Shown here: positions 23,794 through 35,692 of the stretch, piece by piece
Numbering within the stretch: the stretch's first letter is position 1
Layout: each line of letters opens with the position of its first letter
Source of the DNA: Myxocyprinus asiaticus
Lineage: Eukaryota; Chordata; Actinopteri; Cypriniformes; Catostomidae
Length of the DNA: 64,000 nt
Direction: 5' to 3'
NCBI RefSeq assembly: GCF_019703515.2
Contig: NC_059372.1
Location: 24,650,931-24,714,930 of the forward strand
Made by a program: the position numbers and the translations under genes
Notes under the pieces: model-generated
What the model saw: the letters and a program-made list of their open reading frames with translations, nothing else
The model's database searches: none
What the model was told of the DNA's origin: nothing

Positions 23794-24431
23794 GCTGTGT
23801 CCGAAATAGTTCACTCATTCACTATTTCCTATATAGTGAATGGCAGTTAGTGCACTATATCTCAGCAGTAAGTGAACGCAATGTGTGAATTCGGACGCTG
23901 ACTTCGGAGCTCTGGTGCTGTCGCAGAAACATCACATATGAAATTTTTAAATACTTGGGCCTTTCCTGTTATTCTTATTAAATAATATATTAATACAATA
24001 AATCTTCATTCTGTTCATCATTTTTAATATATACTGTGTGTTAATATAAAGAGTAAACACATTTGATCAAATAAAGAATACATTTTAAAATGTATCTGTA
24101 TGTTTTGCCTCTCTATATGTTATGTTATTTTAATCAAGTAATGATTTGTCAAAAAGTAATTTACTACATTCAGCATGAAATAAAACATTGCAGGAGTGAA
24201 GGAAGCAGTAAACTCCCAGCTCGTACCTCTTCCCCAAGGTGGATTGTGGGCAATTAACCGTCGTTGAGTGTACATCAAATGTACACTCAAAATTAGAGTG
24301 CATTGTGGGTAATAATGAGTGAACAAAAGTAAGGAACGAGTGGCTCACTCAGAATTCAGACACTCCTACAAAATGGCAGACACCCAAAATCGCGCACTAT
24401 ATAGTGGATAGGGGGCGGTTTCAGACACAGC
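23794..24431. mobile_element. Short inverted-repeat element nested in hAT
   Basis: The left end GGCTGTGTCCGAAATAGTTC and the right end (reverse-complemented CGCTGTGTCTGAAACCGCCC) are inverted copies. Both are followed internally by ACTATATAGTG-type palindromic motifs. Non-coding. Confidence 0.7.
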
Positions 24432-24671
24432 GAGTGTTCCACGACCGGGGTTGGTGCCCTACACACTAGGCTGCGTACTCTGCATTTAGAGAGCGGCGGT
24501 ACTGCTGTACAGAACTAATGATCTAAATTCTTTCGACACTGAGAACTGTAACTACACTGAAATCCACACAGGACTTTAAAAGCTATGAAATAGCAAAAGT
24601 AGGCATTAATAAAACATGATCTTGCTTTGGTTTATATTTCAGCATTATATATAATGTCCTTGTGGGACATA

Positions 24672-25597
24672 CAGTTGTGCTCAAAAGTTTGCATACCCTT
24701 GGAGAATTGGTAATATATGTACCATTTTTAAAGAAAACATAAGTGAGCAGGCAAAACACATTTCTTTTATTTCTTATGGGATTCATGTTCAACTGTAGGT
24801 TATAACAGAATGGCACAATCATAAAACAAAATATGGCAACAAAGAAAAAAATTAAATCTGGCAACTCGACCATGCAGCTCATTTTTGTTCAAGTATCGTT
24901 GTATTGTGCTCCTTGAAACAACCATACCGTCTTTTTCCAGAGCAGCCTGTATTTCTTCTGAGGTTACCTGTGGGTTTTTCTTTGTATCCCAAACAATTCT
25001 TCTGGCAGTTGTGGCTGAAATCTTTCTTAGTCTACCTGACCTTGGCTTGGTATCAAGAGATCCCCGAATTTTCCACTTCTTAATAAGTGACTGAACAGTA
25101 CTGACTGGCATTTTCAAGGTTTTGGATATCTTTTTATATCCTTTTCCATCTTTATAAAGTTCCATTACCTTGTTATGCAGTTCTTTTGACAGTTCTTTTC
25201 TGCTCCCCATTGCTCAGTATCTAGCCTGCTCAGTGCATCCACGTGAGAGCTAACCAACTCATTGACTATTTATACACAGACACTAATTGCAATTTAAAAA
25301 GCCACAGGTGTGGGAAATGAACCTTTAATTGCCATTTAAACCTGTGTGTGTCACCTTGTGTGTCTGTAACAAGGCCAAACATTCAAGGGTATGTAAACTT
25401 TTGATCAGGGCCATTTGGGTGATTTCTGTTACCATTATGATTTAAAAAGGAGCCAAACAACTATGTGATAATAAATGGCTTCATATGATCACTATCCTTA
25501 AATGAAAGACAGTTTTTTTGCATGATCAGTCATTTTCAAAATCAATGCCAAAATGTCACAATTTCTGCCAGGGTATGCAAATTTCTGAGCACAACTG
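24672..25597 (-). mobile_element. Tc1-like element, internally deleted (nested in hAT)
   Basis: Inverted ends CAGTTGTGCTCAAAAGTTTG (left) and CAGTTGTGCTCAGAAATTTG (right, reverse-complemented) are flanked by TA on each side. A minus-strand frame from 25210 starts MGSRKELSKELHNKVMELYK and carries the N-terminal helix-turn-helix pair (VSTVQSLIKKW, then TARRI and VSRSTIQRYL). After ELHGRVAR it jumps to unrelated residues, so the DDE catalytic domain is deleted. The 926-bp copy could be mobilised only in trans. The same family makes up 36222-37213. Confidence 0.9.
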
Positions 25598-25684
25598 TAT
25601 TCACGTTTTCACTGTAATAATTACTAGAAATGTTTCAAAACCTCTCTTATTGACAAATTCATCCAGATCTTACAAGAGCCTTTA

Positions 25685-26300
25685 AAGGGATAGTTCACCC
25701 AAAAATTAAAATTCTCATTATTTACTCACCCTCATGCCACCCCAGATGTGTATGTCTTTCTTTCATCTGCTGAACTCAAATTAAGATTTTTAGAAGAATT
25801 TCTCAGCTCTTTTGGTCCATACAATGCAAGTGAATGGGTGGCAACATTTTAAAGCTAAATCAAAATCAAATAAGTCAGCATAATATAATCCATAAGACTC
25901 CAGTGGTTAACTCAATATCTTCAGAAGTGATGTGATAGTTGTGGATGAGAAACAGATCACTTTCACATTCTTCTTGTGTTTTTGGTGATTCACATTCTTC
26001 TCTGCATATCGCCCCCTGCTGTCTAGCAAAAATTGATAAATATTGATCTGTTTCTCATCCACACCTATCATATCACTTATGAAGATAAGGATTTAACCAC
26101 TGGAGTCTTATGGATTACTTTTATGCTGCCTTTATGTGCTTTTTGGAGCATCAAAATTTGGCCTACAGAGCTAAAATATTCTTCTAAAAATCTTAATTTG
26201 TGTTCTGCAGAAGAAAGGAAGTCATACACATCTGGGATGGCATGAGGGTGAGTAAATGATGAGAGAATTTTCATTTTTGGGTAAACTATCTCTTTAAAGT
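25685..26300. mobile_element. Angel-like short inverted-repeat element (nested in hAT)
   Basis: The left arm begins TTAAAGGGATAGTTCACCCA; the right arm is the matching inverse, ending TGGGTAAACTATCTCTTTAA. Internal arms are long and palindromic (for example the GAAGATAAGGATTTAACCACTGGAG region mirrors TTAACTCAATATCTTC-type sequence). Non-coding cyprinid fold-back family. Confidence 0.75.
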
Positions 26301-26321
26301 AATAGCTCAGCCATAATTTAA

Positions 26322-26594
26322 TATTCTGTCATAATTCCTCTACTCTCATGTTGTTCCAAACCAGTGTGATGCTTTGTATTATGTAGAACACAAAAGATGT
26401 TAGACAGAATGTTAGGGACTGACAGTCTCGGTCACCATTCATTTTCAAAATATGGAGAAAAAAAAAAAATTCACTGTAAGTAAATAGTGACTCAGGCAAA
26501 AATTCTGTCTAATATCTCCTTATTGTGTTGCATGGAAGAAAGAAAGTCATACGGGTTTGGAACAACATGATGGTGAATGATGACAGAATTTCCA
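26322..26594. mobile_element. Short inverted-repeat element related to Angel-like copies
   Basis: The left end ATTCTGTCATAATTCCTC and the right end (reverse-complemented ATTCTGTCATCATTCACC) are inverted, each followed by a CATGTTGTTCCAAACC block. Non-coding. Confidence 0.6.
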
Positions 26595-27099
26595 TTAATA
26601 ATAATAATAATAATTCTAAAATACATGTTAAATGTGTATTATGTAATGGAATATAGGGGAGTAAACATCCATTATGTCATTTGTGAATTACTTGAGTACT
26701 CTTTTAATTGGATACTTTCTTACTTAAGTAATTATTTATGTTAGTACTTTTACTTCTACTTGAGTAATTCTTTTTTAAAGTAATTGTACTTTTACTTGAG
26801 TACAGTTTTTGGCTACTCTACCCACCTCTCTCTGTGTGTGTGTGACAAGCGCTAATGTAAACACACTTGGCTGCGTGCATGGATAATCGCACTCAATAAG
26901 CATCTGGGAGTATATGAGTTTTAAACTGTTACCATGATGCTTGTGATAGTTTGGCTGTCTCTTTCAGAAAACAAATGTATTACATGCCCAAAAAGACTGC
27001 TTAAATTGCTGTTTGTGTGAATGAACCTCATCTGCACCTAATAAGTAGACGTTGCTAGTGCATGGGAAGATCGTGTTTAGATATGATGGCTGTGCATAT

Positions 27100-27540
27100 T
27101 AGGGCTGCCCCCGACCAAAGATTTTCCTAGTCGACAAGCAGGAGTTAATTTAAGCCATTAGTCGACTAGTCACACGTTTATGATATTAATCAGAAAATGG
27201 TTTGAGTTTCAGGGCTGAGAAAGTATATTATAAGTAACATTGCTAACACTGTTCTACATTACAGAGAAATACTAAACCATAATAATGAGCCTTTAAAATA
27301 TAAATTATACAAGCGCACGCACGAAGCGAGCCGCAGCGACACCGGTAATGATTCTGAATGTGTCGGAAAAACCAACAAGGAGACTGTCTGAACATTTTGT
27401 TAATTTCTTGAGAGAAATACACATTAGGGGTGTGCCGACAGACGATGATCTCAGGGATCGATGATGGTCAGAGTGATCACCAGTAGCTGATGCCTGTGAT
27501 GATGTCAAGACGATTTTTGGCTCGTTTTCCCATGTATTAA

Positions 27541-27575
<35 letters not shown>

Positions 27576-27886
27576 GCTATTATCAAATTAATATTACAAA
27601 TAATTTGCCCGTAGACACACATCTGAAGAAACACACTTTATAAATTATTAAGAACAGATGACAAAAAAGCCATTTATGCACATGTATGACGCGCTGATAC
27701 GGAGGCGTACAGTCTCGTGGAACACGCGCATCTAAAAGGTTCTTGCTCTTTGTTTCTGTCTTCTGATTTGTTTTTGTTTTTTTGCAAGAACAGTATTGTC
27801 TATGAGTGCTGCAAATGACCTCAGACATCTCGGATCAGGAGGTGTTTTGAGTTCAGCCCAGGGGTTGCCAATGTAATTGGATATTG

Positions 27887-27961
<75 letters not shown>

Positions 27962-28415
27962 AAGGAGGGAACAAAACAAATTTATTCACACACGATATTT
28001 TTTCCCGGTTAACGAAATACCCGACCGGTAGAGAATGTACAGGTGAAGTTGGTTCTTTGCCAGAGAGATGTTGACAACTGTTGTAAAACCATCTTTCAAA
28101 AAGTTGAACAACTCACATTTTAATTGCACTTATTTTTTTCCCCAGTTTCATTCAATTTGTAGTTAAAATAAATAAAAAATAAAGTTCAAAGTTTGAAATC
28201 AAGGCATCTTGCTTTATTGTGTAGGCTTAACCCTAAACCTGCTTAATGAAAATTACCCCGTAGTACCACCTAGCGTCCAACCAGCGGTAATACCAGTGTT
28301 CGTTGGTTTTATGTGGAATTTCTCCTGCGACCAACCGACCAAACAAAACTTGGTCGACCAAGACTCTTCTCATTGACTAACCTTTGGTCGACTAACGGGG
28401 GGGGGGGCAGCCCTA
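27100..28415. mobile_element. hAT-type non-autonomous element, copy B
   Basis: The same family as 18051-18854 in opposite orientation: left TAGGGCTGCCCCCGACCAAA, right end a G-run then GCAGCCCTA. The 8-bp duplication is GTGCATAT (27092-27099) and GCGCATAT (28416-28423). Copy B is longer because it contains an ATT microsatellite (27540-27575) and a large AT microsatellite (27890-27957). No transposase. Confidence 0.85.
27890..27957. repeat. (AT)n microsatellite
   Basis: A pure AT dinucleotide run of about 68 bp inside hAT copy B. It creates spurious open frames of Ile-Tyr repeats on both strands. Confidence 0.95.
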
Positions 28416-28423
28416 GCGCATAT

Positions 28424-29071
28424 ACAAGCTGTGAACTGTTATCGTGGAACTTTGGTGACAATTCAGTTGTTTGTTACATAAAATAAACACTATGTGCTTA
28501 AAGACTCTTTGAGTAGCTGTTTGTTTGACAAATGGCAACTGCTGCTAATGTAAACAAATGGCAGCATGCATCGGCGAAAGATCGCGTTTGATGTACTGAC
28601 TGCGAGTATAAGAGCAGTAAACTTTTTATCGTGGTACTTTGGTGACGGGTTGGATGTATGCATATAAAATAAACTTATTCTGTGATTAAAAGACTGTATG
28701 AGTAACTCTTTAAGCAAATATAAATAACAGACGCTTGACCAGTGCAGCATGTGTCGGCGCGAATCTGGTAGCTTGTAACTTAACTGGATGTTGTAGAAAC
28801 ATGTGTGATGCTACTCTGCAGGGCCCAGCTATTAACGACGGTACGTATGAAATGTTAAGCAAGTGAATAAGGTCAAATATGGTTTCATGTTAACTTGAAC
28901 CCCATTTTCTAAGGCAGCATTCCTAATGGTCTGTAATAAATTAACTGAGAACAAAGCAGAGGAAAAAAAAAACTTTGTTAAACAATGGAAAGTGGGCACT
29001 ATTTCTAGCCACTCTTGTAGTCTGTTTCTTTCTATTACAAGAAGCCTAGCAGCCCTATGCCTCACTAACAG
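28424..29071. other. Gene-free stretch
   Basis: Contains two similar 'gtaaac..ggca(g)catgc..tcggcg' blocks near 28548 and 28730, suggesting an old internal duplication. No gene. Confidence 0.35.
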
Positions 29072-29317
29072 TAGGGCTGCAACGAACAATTATTTTGATA
29101 ATCGATTAATCTAATGATTATTAGAATGATTATTCGAATATTCTGCGATTATTGCAACGATTAATCATTAGCTCTTAACTGATTATTCCGGTTGTGCCTC
29201 GACTTAAAAGGTGGTATAAAACGTGCTTACTAACAATAAAGAGGACAAAATCATCTTTTAAAAATACCTCAATGACATTCACTGAATTAAAGGGAAAAAA
29301 ATACTGTAGGTTTATGG
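29072..29317. mobile_element. hAT-type element, left-end fragment
   Basis: It begins TAGGGCTGCAACGAACAATT and follows the same order as the left 240 bp of the element at 48109-49052, including the AACAATAAAGAGGACAAAAT block. It then stops where the L2-like LINE starts, so it was truncated by or before that insertion. Confidence 0.65.
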
Positions 29318-29907
29318 TTCAAAGTGTAGCAGCCAGAGTATTGACTAGAACCAAGAAATAGGATCATATTAGTGCCATTTTATCGTCGTTACATTGGCTA
29401 CCTGTTAAATTTCATGTTAACATTTTGTTAACTATGTACAAAGCTTTGAATGGTCTAGCTCCGCAGTACTTAAGTGACCTTCTACCACGCTATATTCCAT
29501 CACGTTCATTACAATCGCAAAATTCTGGTCTGTTAATAGTTCCTAGAATACCAAAATCCACAAAAGGAAGTAGATCCTTTTCCCATTTGGCTCCTAAACT
29601 ATGGAATAGTCTCCCTAACACTGTTTGAGACGCAGACACACTCAGTTTAAGTCTAGACTAAAGACTCATCTATTTAACCAGGCATACCCCTAATTTATCC
29701 ATCAACTCACAATTAGGCTGCTTTAGTTAGGTCTGACGGAACCAGAAACATTTATCATGATCTATAACTCTGCAAAAAAATTGAATGGCGTCCACGCTAA
29801 TATTATTTGTTTCCCTGATACGATTCATATCCCGCGGTTACCAGAGCCGGCCAGATCCAGCTCCGTTCCTACTTAGTGTCGGACTCCACTGCTACATTCC
29901 TCCGAGT

Positions 29908-31130
29908 TAGGGCTGGGCGATATGACGATATATATCCTGGCAACGATATAAAGTGTCAATCGTTACAGATTTTGCTCTATCGTGTATATTGCGATATGTA
30001 AATATCAATGTGTACAGCATGGGCTTATATATCTGTGGACAGGTCTTCACGTGAGACTGAGAAAATTGAAAAAAACATATGGACGGGACGACTCCCAAAC
30101 GGGTCAAGAAAATTAAGAGGAGCTTGTTATTAAAGCATGTGTGACATTGTGTACAGAGCAGGAACGTAATCTGCAAAATCTTTCACATGACAATAATCAC
30201 TCGTAATGCAATCTGTTTTACCACCTCAAAATGAAGCACACAATAGAATATTATGAAAGCCAAAAGATGAACTCCACATTAATTTGGTCGTTTTTTTTGT
30301 TTTGTTTTTAATTTAGCAAGAAGTGATATTTATTTGATGTTTATTTTTTTCCAAGAAGGGTTTATTTTCATTGGATTTTTTTATACTTATGTTCTATTTT
30401 ATTTGTTGCATTGCTTTGAGAAGATCTTATTTTTTTTTAGCAAAGTTTATAATAATAATAATAATAATATTGGTCAACAACTGAAATAAACTGAAATGTG
30501 GATTAACACATGTTCCAAATAAAGAGGAGGTAGTTTCCTATAATGACATAAATAGTTTTCATTTATCACTTAAATGTCATACAAAGTCCAGTAAACATAA
30601 AAAAAAAACAAAAAGCTAAATCAATATTCGGTGTGACCACCTTTGCCTTTAAAACAGCACCAATTCACCTAGGTACACCTGGACACAGTTTTTCTTGGAT
30701 GTTGGCAGATAGGATGTTCTAAGCTTCTTGGAGAATTCGCCACAGTTCTTCTATCTATTAAGGGTGTCTCAATTGCTTCTGTCTCTTTATGTAATCTCAG
30801 ACTGACACGATGCTTTGTGGGGGCCATGACATCTGTTGCATGGCTCCCTGTTCTTCTATTCTAATATTTTCTATTTGCAAAAGTACTGTTTGGGAGTCTA
30901 ACATTTATATTTCCTATTGACACACTAAAGCTGAAGATATAAATAACCATCTTAAGACAAATGCTTTTGTGAAACATCTTATGTGCCTAAGACTTTTGCA
31001 CAGTACTGTATATAAACCAATTTTTATTGATTTTCCAGAAAACTTTTACTATATCGTGATATATATCGTTATCGTGATATAAAATTACTCGTATCGTGAT
31101 ATAAGATTTTGGTCATATCGCCCACCCCTA
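29908..31130. mobile_element. hAT-type element nested in the L2-like LINE
   Basis: The left end TAGGGCTGGGCGATATGACG and the right end (reverse-complemented TAGGGGTGGGCGATATGACC) are inverted repeats. The 8-bp duplication is CTCCGAGT (29900-29907) and CTCTGAGT (31131-31138). ATCGTGATAT-type palindromic motifs fill the ends. The interior contains a Tc1 fragment at about 30600-31012. Confidence 0.85.
30600..31012 (-). mobile_element. Tc1-like fragment nested in the hAT element
   Basis: On the minus strand the right edge begins TACAGTACTGTGCAAAAGTC, a Tc1-style terminus. The left part, 30620-30800, corresponds to the C-terminal transposase region: EELWRILQEA-like, then a KLCPGVPR-like and a GAVLKAKV-like block. 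The left terminus was not found and the catalytic core is gone. Confidence 0.6.
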
Positions 31131-31944
31131 CTCTGAGTGATTATGACTAAATGCAGCCGGTGCCAGCCTGATATCACTTCAGTCTATTATGATGGACTTC
31201 AGAGGATTAACTGATGCCAACTCGATCCATAAGTCACGGGATACTTCATATGTCACTGCCTGAACCTTGGATTTAGGATAGACCTCACCGAAATGACCTG
31301 CAGGTTGAACTGCGATGCACCTCACTGATCTCTGCTTGCATCATCTTGGTCTAATGATGGCCTACACTCTTAAAATGGAATATATAGACCATCAATTAAT
31401 GGCCAACAAAAGCCTTCATCAGCCAACTAACAAAGGACATGCATCCATGTGAACTTCTGCAGTTAATCCAGGATGAACTTCAAAGACATTACTCAATCTT
31501 ACAGTTCATACACAATCTTTGTTTAAACACTGGCCCTTAACATTAACTTAGTTTACAAATTTTAAACTATTACTTGCACTGTACATAAATAACTAATATT
31601 GGCATTATATTCATGCTGTTTAGCCAGAGGGGAACTGGCCCCCACAGTGAGCCTGGTTTCACCCAAGGTTATTTTTCTCCATTAACCAACATCTTATGGA
31701 GTTGTGTGTTCCTTGCCACAGTCGCCTTCAGCTTGCTCACTGGGGTTCTAAATACAATTATTATCTAATTATTTATTTTTATACACAATTTACAATCATA
31801 TTTAATCTACAAAATGATAACTAAGACTTTATAGATATTGCCATTTAATTTTCTGTTAATGCATGATTTTCTGTAAAACTGCTTTGAAACTATGTGCGTT
31901 GTGAAAAGCGCTATACAAATAGAAATTACTTGACTTGACTTTGA

Positions 31945-34310
31945 GGAGGAACTGCTTCCGTGACCATGGAGCCAGGGCCTGAATGCAACACTATGTGATT
32001 CTGACCCTTGCGTATTTGTCCTGAACTGGACACAGCTGCTTCTGAATTAGCCAGCATTGGAATGGTCCAAGCCACTGCTGTTGCCACTGTGAGCTTCCGT
32101 AAGAGCCTCATTAAAGTAATGTGGCATTGAGAATGGCCCACCCGAAGACACTTCACCGTTCTCAGAATTGAATGTACCCTCTCCGGTGTGGGGGAGGCAA
32201 GCATCGTGGGAAAGTTGATTATCAAGCTTATAAAATGGGATGACTGAGTTGGGACAAGCCTGCAATTGTCCCAATTCACTGTGAACCCCAAAGCCGTAAT
32301 ATGGTCCAGCAACTGGAGAGTTTGATCCATTGCCTGCTGTGGTAATGCCGCACAGACAAGCCAATCGTCCAGGTATGGCAACACTCTTATGCCGTTCCTT
32401 TGTAGTGGTTCCAGTGCAGCCTGGACACACTTCGAAAACACCCTTGGTGCCAGAGAGAGGCCAAACGGGAGAACTCTTAACTGAAATATTTGACCCATAA
32501 ATGAAAACCGAAGGAATCGCCTGTGTTCTGGAACAATTGGAAAAGTAGGAGTCCCTTAAATCTATCGTCACAAACCAATCTTGTGGCATAACAGCCTGTA
32601 AAACATCTGCCGTGCACAACATTCGTAATGGCAGGAACTTTAGAAAACAATTAAATTCCTTAAATCTAAGATCGGCAGAAACCCGCCGTCTTTCTTTGTG
32701 ACCACAAAAGTGGAAAAGAATCCCCCGGAATGAACTTGGGGGTTAACAAGTTCTATGGCTCCTTTGCGCAGCTACACCTGAACTTTGTGCGCAAGGGCGT
32801 CTACCTGCTGTGGATCGTGAACTACTTTGGGTCTCACGCCAGTGTGTATATGGGGATCGACGGTGAAACTGTATACGATAGCCTCTTAAGAGTGTAGTCA
32901 GCAGCCACAGGTTTGTTGTTATTGATCCCCAATGAGTCAGTTGACTATCCGTAAAACAGCCCACAGTCGTCCTTACCATGTCAGCACTCCTGTCTGCACA
33001 TGTCTGCAGAGATGGGGGAGCGACGAAGGGGGCCTTGGTGTCACATGTGAAACTGATGCCCCTGTAGTAAGGTGCCACCATGTCTGGTAGGAGGTGGTGG
33101 AGGCTGGGGGCTCCAACGGTGAAACTGATGAGGAGGCTTAAATGTAGGGTGTTGCACCAACACTCTGATAGTGGGCAACAGGGATTGCTGTAGGTGCCCT
33201 GGGGTCTGAAGCTGTCCCTGCATGACAGGAACAAGTCTCTGAGACTGAAACACGCCGATCCAGAGCTTCCTGTGCTGCTGGTCCGAAGATTCGACCAGGT
33301 ACTAGCACAGTACCTGGTCGAATCTTCGGACCAGCAGCACAGGAAGCTCTGGATCGGCGTGTTTCACTCGGGGAGAAGTGCAACACAAAAACCACATGCG
33401 CCTAAGAATTAGAAACACGACCAAGACATACTGTATCACTGTATGCCTGTGACAGCAGTTCATCTGTGCGTCTGCACTCGACGTTGGGGCAGCGCATGTC
33501 CTCACAGAGAGCCTCATCAGGGGACACGATGAGCGCCGCACCACTGGGTTCTACAGGTGGCATGTTGCCAAGACCCACTGCCTCTGGGTCCTGCATCACA
33601 GCCAGTGTGCAAGCCAGTTGATCAGGACGTGTGGCCTTTGATGAACTCTGTAATGCAGACACCAATACGGATGTAAAATCACAGAACTGAAGCATCATAA
33701 AGGAGGCTCTTTGTGAACGATGCAGAAAAACATTCTCAGAGCCCACTGCTGGTTGTGGGGGGTCCAGATTAATATGGGTGAGCACTGCTTTCAACGTTTC
33801 CTCCAAGGACGTTACTATTGAAGATGACCCACCTGATTTTTCAGACATATTATCACTGTCAGAATGGTGTGACTGGGCCGCAGGCAGACTTTAACCAATC
33901 ACTGAAGTTGCAATCATATTTCCGCCAAAAAGCGAGTCAGAGGCAGTCACTGACATCACATCTAACTCCTGTTCTGCATGCATAGCTGGTGACGATGGCG
34001 TGCATGATTCAGGCTGCACTTTGTTCTGTGCCTCTGTTGTAGGCTGTGCTCTAGCCAAGAGTGGCAGTAAAAGTTCTACTGCAGAAGACAGCTGTTCCAC
34101 TTTGCATGATAAATCAGAAGATTTTGTTTTTCTATTCTTTTTGTCATGCTGAAGTGTTTGCTTACGATCAGACATAGGGATGCTCAAAGGAGGCAGAAAA
34201 TTTTCTGCAGAGGATTCCAGACCTGCCAGTTGAACTCGACGCACAGTAAGAGGCATTAAGGAGCACTCAGAGCATGGGTCAGACATGGCCTCTTTAAGAT
34301 GGTCCAAACC
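31945..34310 (-). mobile_element. DIRS-like tyrosine-recombinase retrotransposon remnant
   Basis: Minus-strand frames from 34307 to 33402 form a gag-like region, split by a stop near 33850. Frames from 32622 to 31926 are reverse transcriptase: PQDWFVTIDLRDSYF, then (in another frame) QIFQLRVLPFGLSLAPRVFS and the catalytic LPYLDDWLV. This RT type is characteristic of DIRS elements. RNase H, methyltransferase and tyrosine recombinase domains were not seen, so the 3' part is lost, and the RT itself is frameshifted. A perfect 58-bp palindrome (33246-33366) lies between the gag and RT parts. Confidence 0.75.
33246..33366. repeat. Perfect 58-bp inverted repeat with 5-nt loop
   Basis: Arms 33246-33303 and 33309-33366 are exact reverse complements around the loop AGCAC. 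The arm begins TGAAACACGCCGATCCAGAG and ends CGACCAGGTACT. It would form a very stable hairpin or cruciform and interrupts the DIRS gag-RT region. Confidence 0.95.
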
Positions 34311-35260
34311 AAGACAAGCAGGGCACTAATTATGTCCATCCATGATATCCATTACATTAGGGCATGTAGAACATCTAGATATACCCATACTGACTTCAAT
34401 GCTCACCTAAAAGCAATCCAATGAGTTTAAATCCAGCGCTCATTAACGACACTCACGTAAGTTTCACGTCCAGCGAGAAACAAATGATGATCCTGCACTC
34501 ATTAAACCTAGGCAACCAGGGCTTCAGAGTGTATGTGTTTACAAAACGTATACAAATTTACAGGCAATCAGAACTTTGAAACCGTTCAGAAGTGCGAGAC
34601 CATTTCACGGGTGCATCCCAGAGAAAACGCTCCTAAACAGCGCTTCCTGATCGCGAGCAGCGAATCCCGGAGAAAACCGCTTACTAGTGCCGCTTCACGG
34701 AAAAAAACGCTTGTAATCCAATCCGTAAAAATAGTGACGAAACAGTTTGCTAAGGTCAGCTGAAGCACTCTTCAAAAACAAACTGCACAAAATATCGGCA
34801 CAATCGATTCCGTCAAGCGAGAATGAAGAGATCGAGCTGACGTGTTCAGGGGTTTTTAAAGCTAAAGACACGTCATGCGTCACGGGGTGACAACTTTCTA
34901 ATTTGATTCTCAGTCAAAGCGCAAGTGCAAGAATTTTCCACTAGTGCTTTCATTACTGCTTTTGGCGGTCTGGAATGAAAGGAAATAGAACTTCCCAGTA
35001 AATACTGGTTACGGTGAGTTATCATCACATATTCTGGCAAATGAGAAAGTGCAGTGTCATAGTCAGTTCTCCCTGGATTTTCAAAGTCGCTGCTGTACTT
35101 ATAAATTGTAAATGCGGGCCAGAATCTGATAACAAGATTGACCTGGTGGTTGCACTGGGAGAGACTGCAGCCTGTGCAACTCCATAACTCAAAGAAAATG
35201 ATACCTGCTGCACTGTCTTCATCCACACAGATCAAAGGAATGGAATGGAGGAGGCTTTAA
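34311..35260. other. Probable DIRS leader/terminal region and flank
   Basis: No gene. A 65-bp segment (34502-34566) recurs at 36143-36206 with one small indel. Repeated GAGAAAACGC / GAAAAAAACGC motifs (34620-34715) suggest an element terminal region. I could not identify DIRS terminal repeats with certainty. Confidence 0.35.
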
Positions 35261-35481
35261 ATAGAGAGCAACCAATTTTCCCTTGTGTGAGGGCTAAATT
35301 GGTGCCATCTGCAAAACAGACCTGCTTGCCAGGAAAGAGCTCACACAAATACCTCTACCTTGGTCATGCACCAAGTGTCTGTTGCCAAACCTAGTGAGCT
35401 GCCTATCTTTCCAATGTATACATGGGCAGCTGCCTCATAGGACAGTATTCTAGTAAAGATGGAACATCACAAGAGACTGAG

Positions 35482-35692
35482 GCCATATCCACACTAATCC
35501 ATTTTCATTTGAAAACACTTTGATTTCACTACGTTTATGCCTCTCATCCACACTTTAATGGTGCTTCCCTCCACGGAATATAAAATCTTCCTTTCGAAAA
35601 TGCTCTTCATTACTGCACACTCTGGAAAATGATCACGTTAGAAAACTGAAAGCAGAGTATTTGAAACTAAACGTGGACGTGGCCTTAAGTCA
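35482..35692. mobile_element. Short inverted-repeat element
   Basis: The left end AGGCCATATCCACACTAATC and the right end (reverse-complemented AAGGCCACGTCCACGTTTAG) are inverted, with TTCATTTGAAAAC mirrored by GTTTCAAATAC inside. Non-coding. Confidence 0.6.

Larger units (their letters stand above)
22954..26834. mobile_element. hAT-type element, host to several nested insertions
   Basis: The left end reads CAGAGGTGGATAGTTACGCG; the right end, reverse-complemented, is CAGAGAGAGGTGGGTAGAGT followed by AGCC, with stretches of the ACTTGAGTA type inside both ends. The flanks are TGTGTGTG at 22946-22953 and 26835-26842, an 8-bp duplication within a TG run. The interior holds a MITE (23794-24431), a deleted Tc1 (24672-25597), an Angel-like element (25685-26300) and another short inverted-repeat element (26322-26594). 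No hAT transposase remains. Confidence 0.75.
29318..31943 (+). mobile_element. L2-like LINE 3' end with nested elements
   Basis: The plus-strand frame reads VQSAAARVLT-like sequence, then MYKALNGLAPQYLSDLLP, SQNSGLLIVPRIPKS and FSHLAPKLWNSLP, the standard C-terminal end of a fish LINE reverse-transcriptase protein, with a stop after the last block. The 3' UTR resumes after the nested hAT (29908-31130) and ends in AGCGCTATACAAATAGAAAT and a TTGACTTGACTT tail. It is 5'-truncated, and neither the endonuclease nor the RT core is present. Confidence 0.75.

Noticed and set aside
24120..24348. Minus-strand frames near 24.1-24.3 kb as small proteins
   Set aside because: They fall inside a non-coding inverted-repeat element with palindromic ACTATATAGTG motifs.
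27877..28074. Open frames of Ile-Tyr repeats on both strands
   Set aside because: They are produced solely by the (AT)n microsatellite; the same applies to 54216-54416 and 40047-40286.
9500..28415. CRISPR-like spaced repeats or a prokaryotic system
   Set aside because: All repeats are microsatellites or transposon arms; no regular repeat-spacer array, and the DNA is clearly vertebrate.
33138..33412. Overlapping frames on both strands as separate genes
   Set aside because: They are created by the perfect palindrome inside the DIRS-like element.
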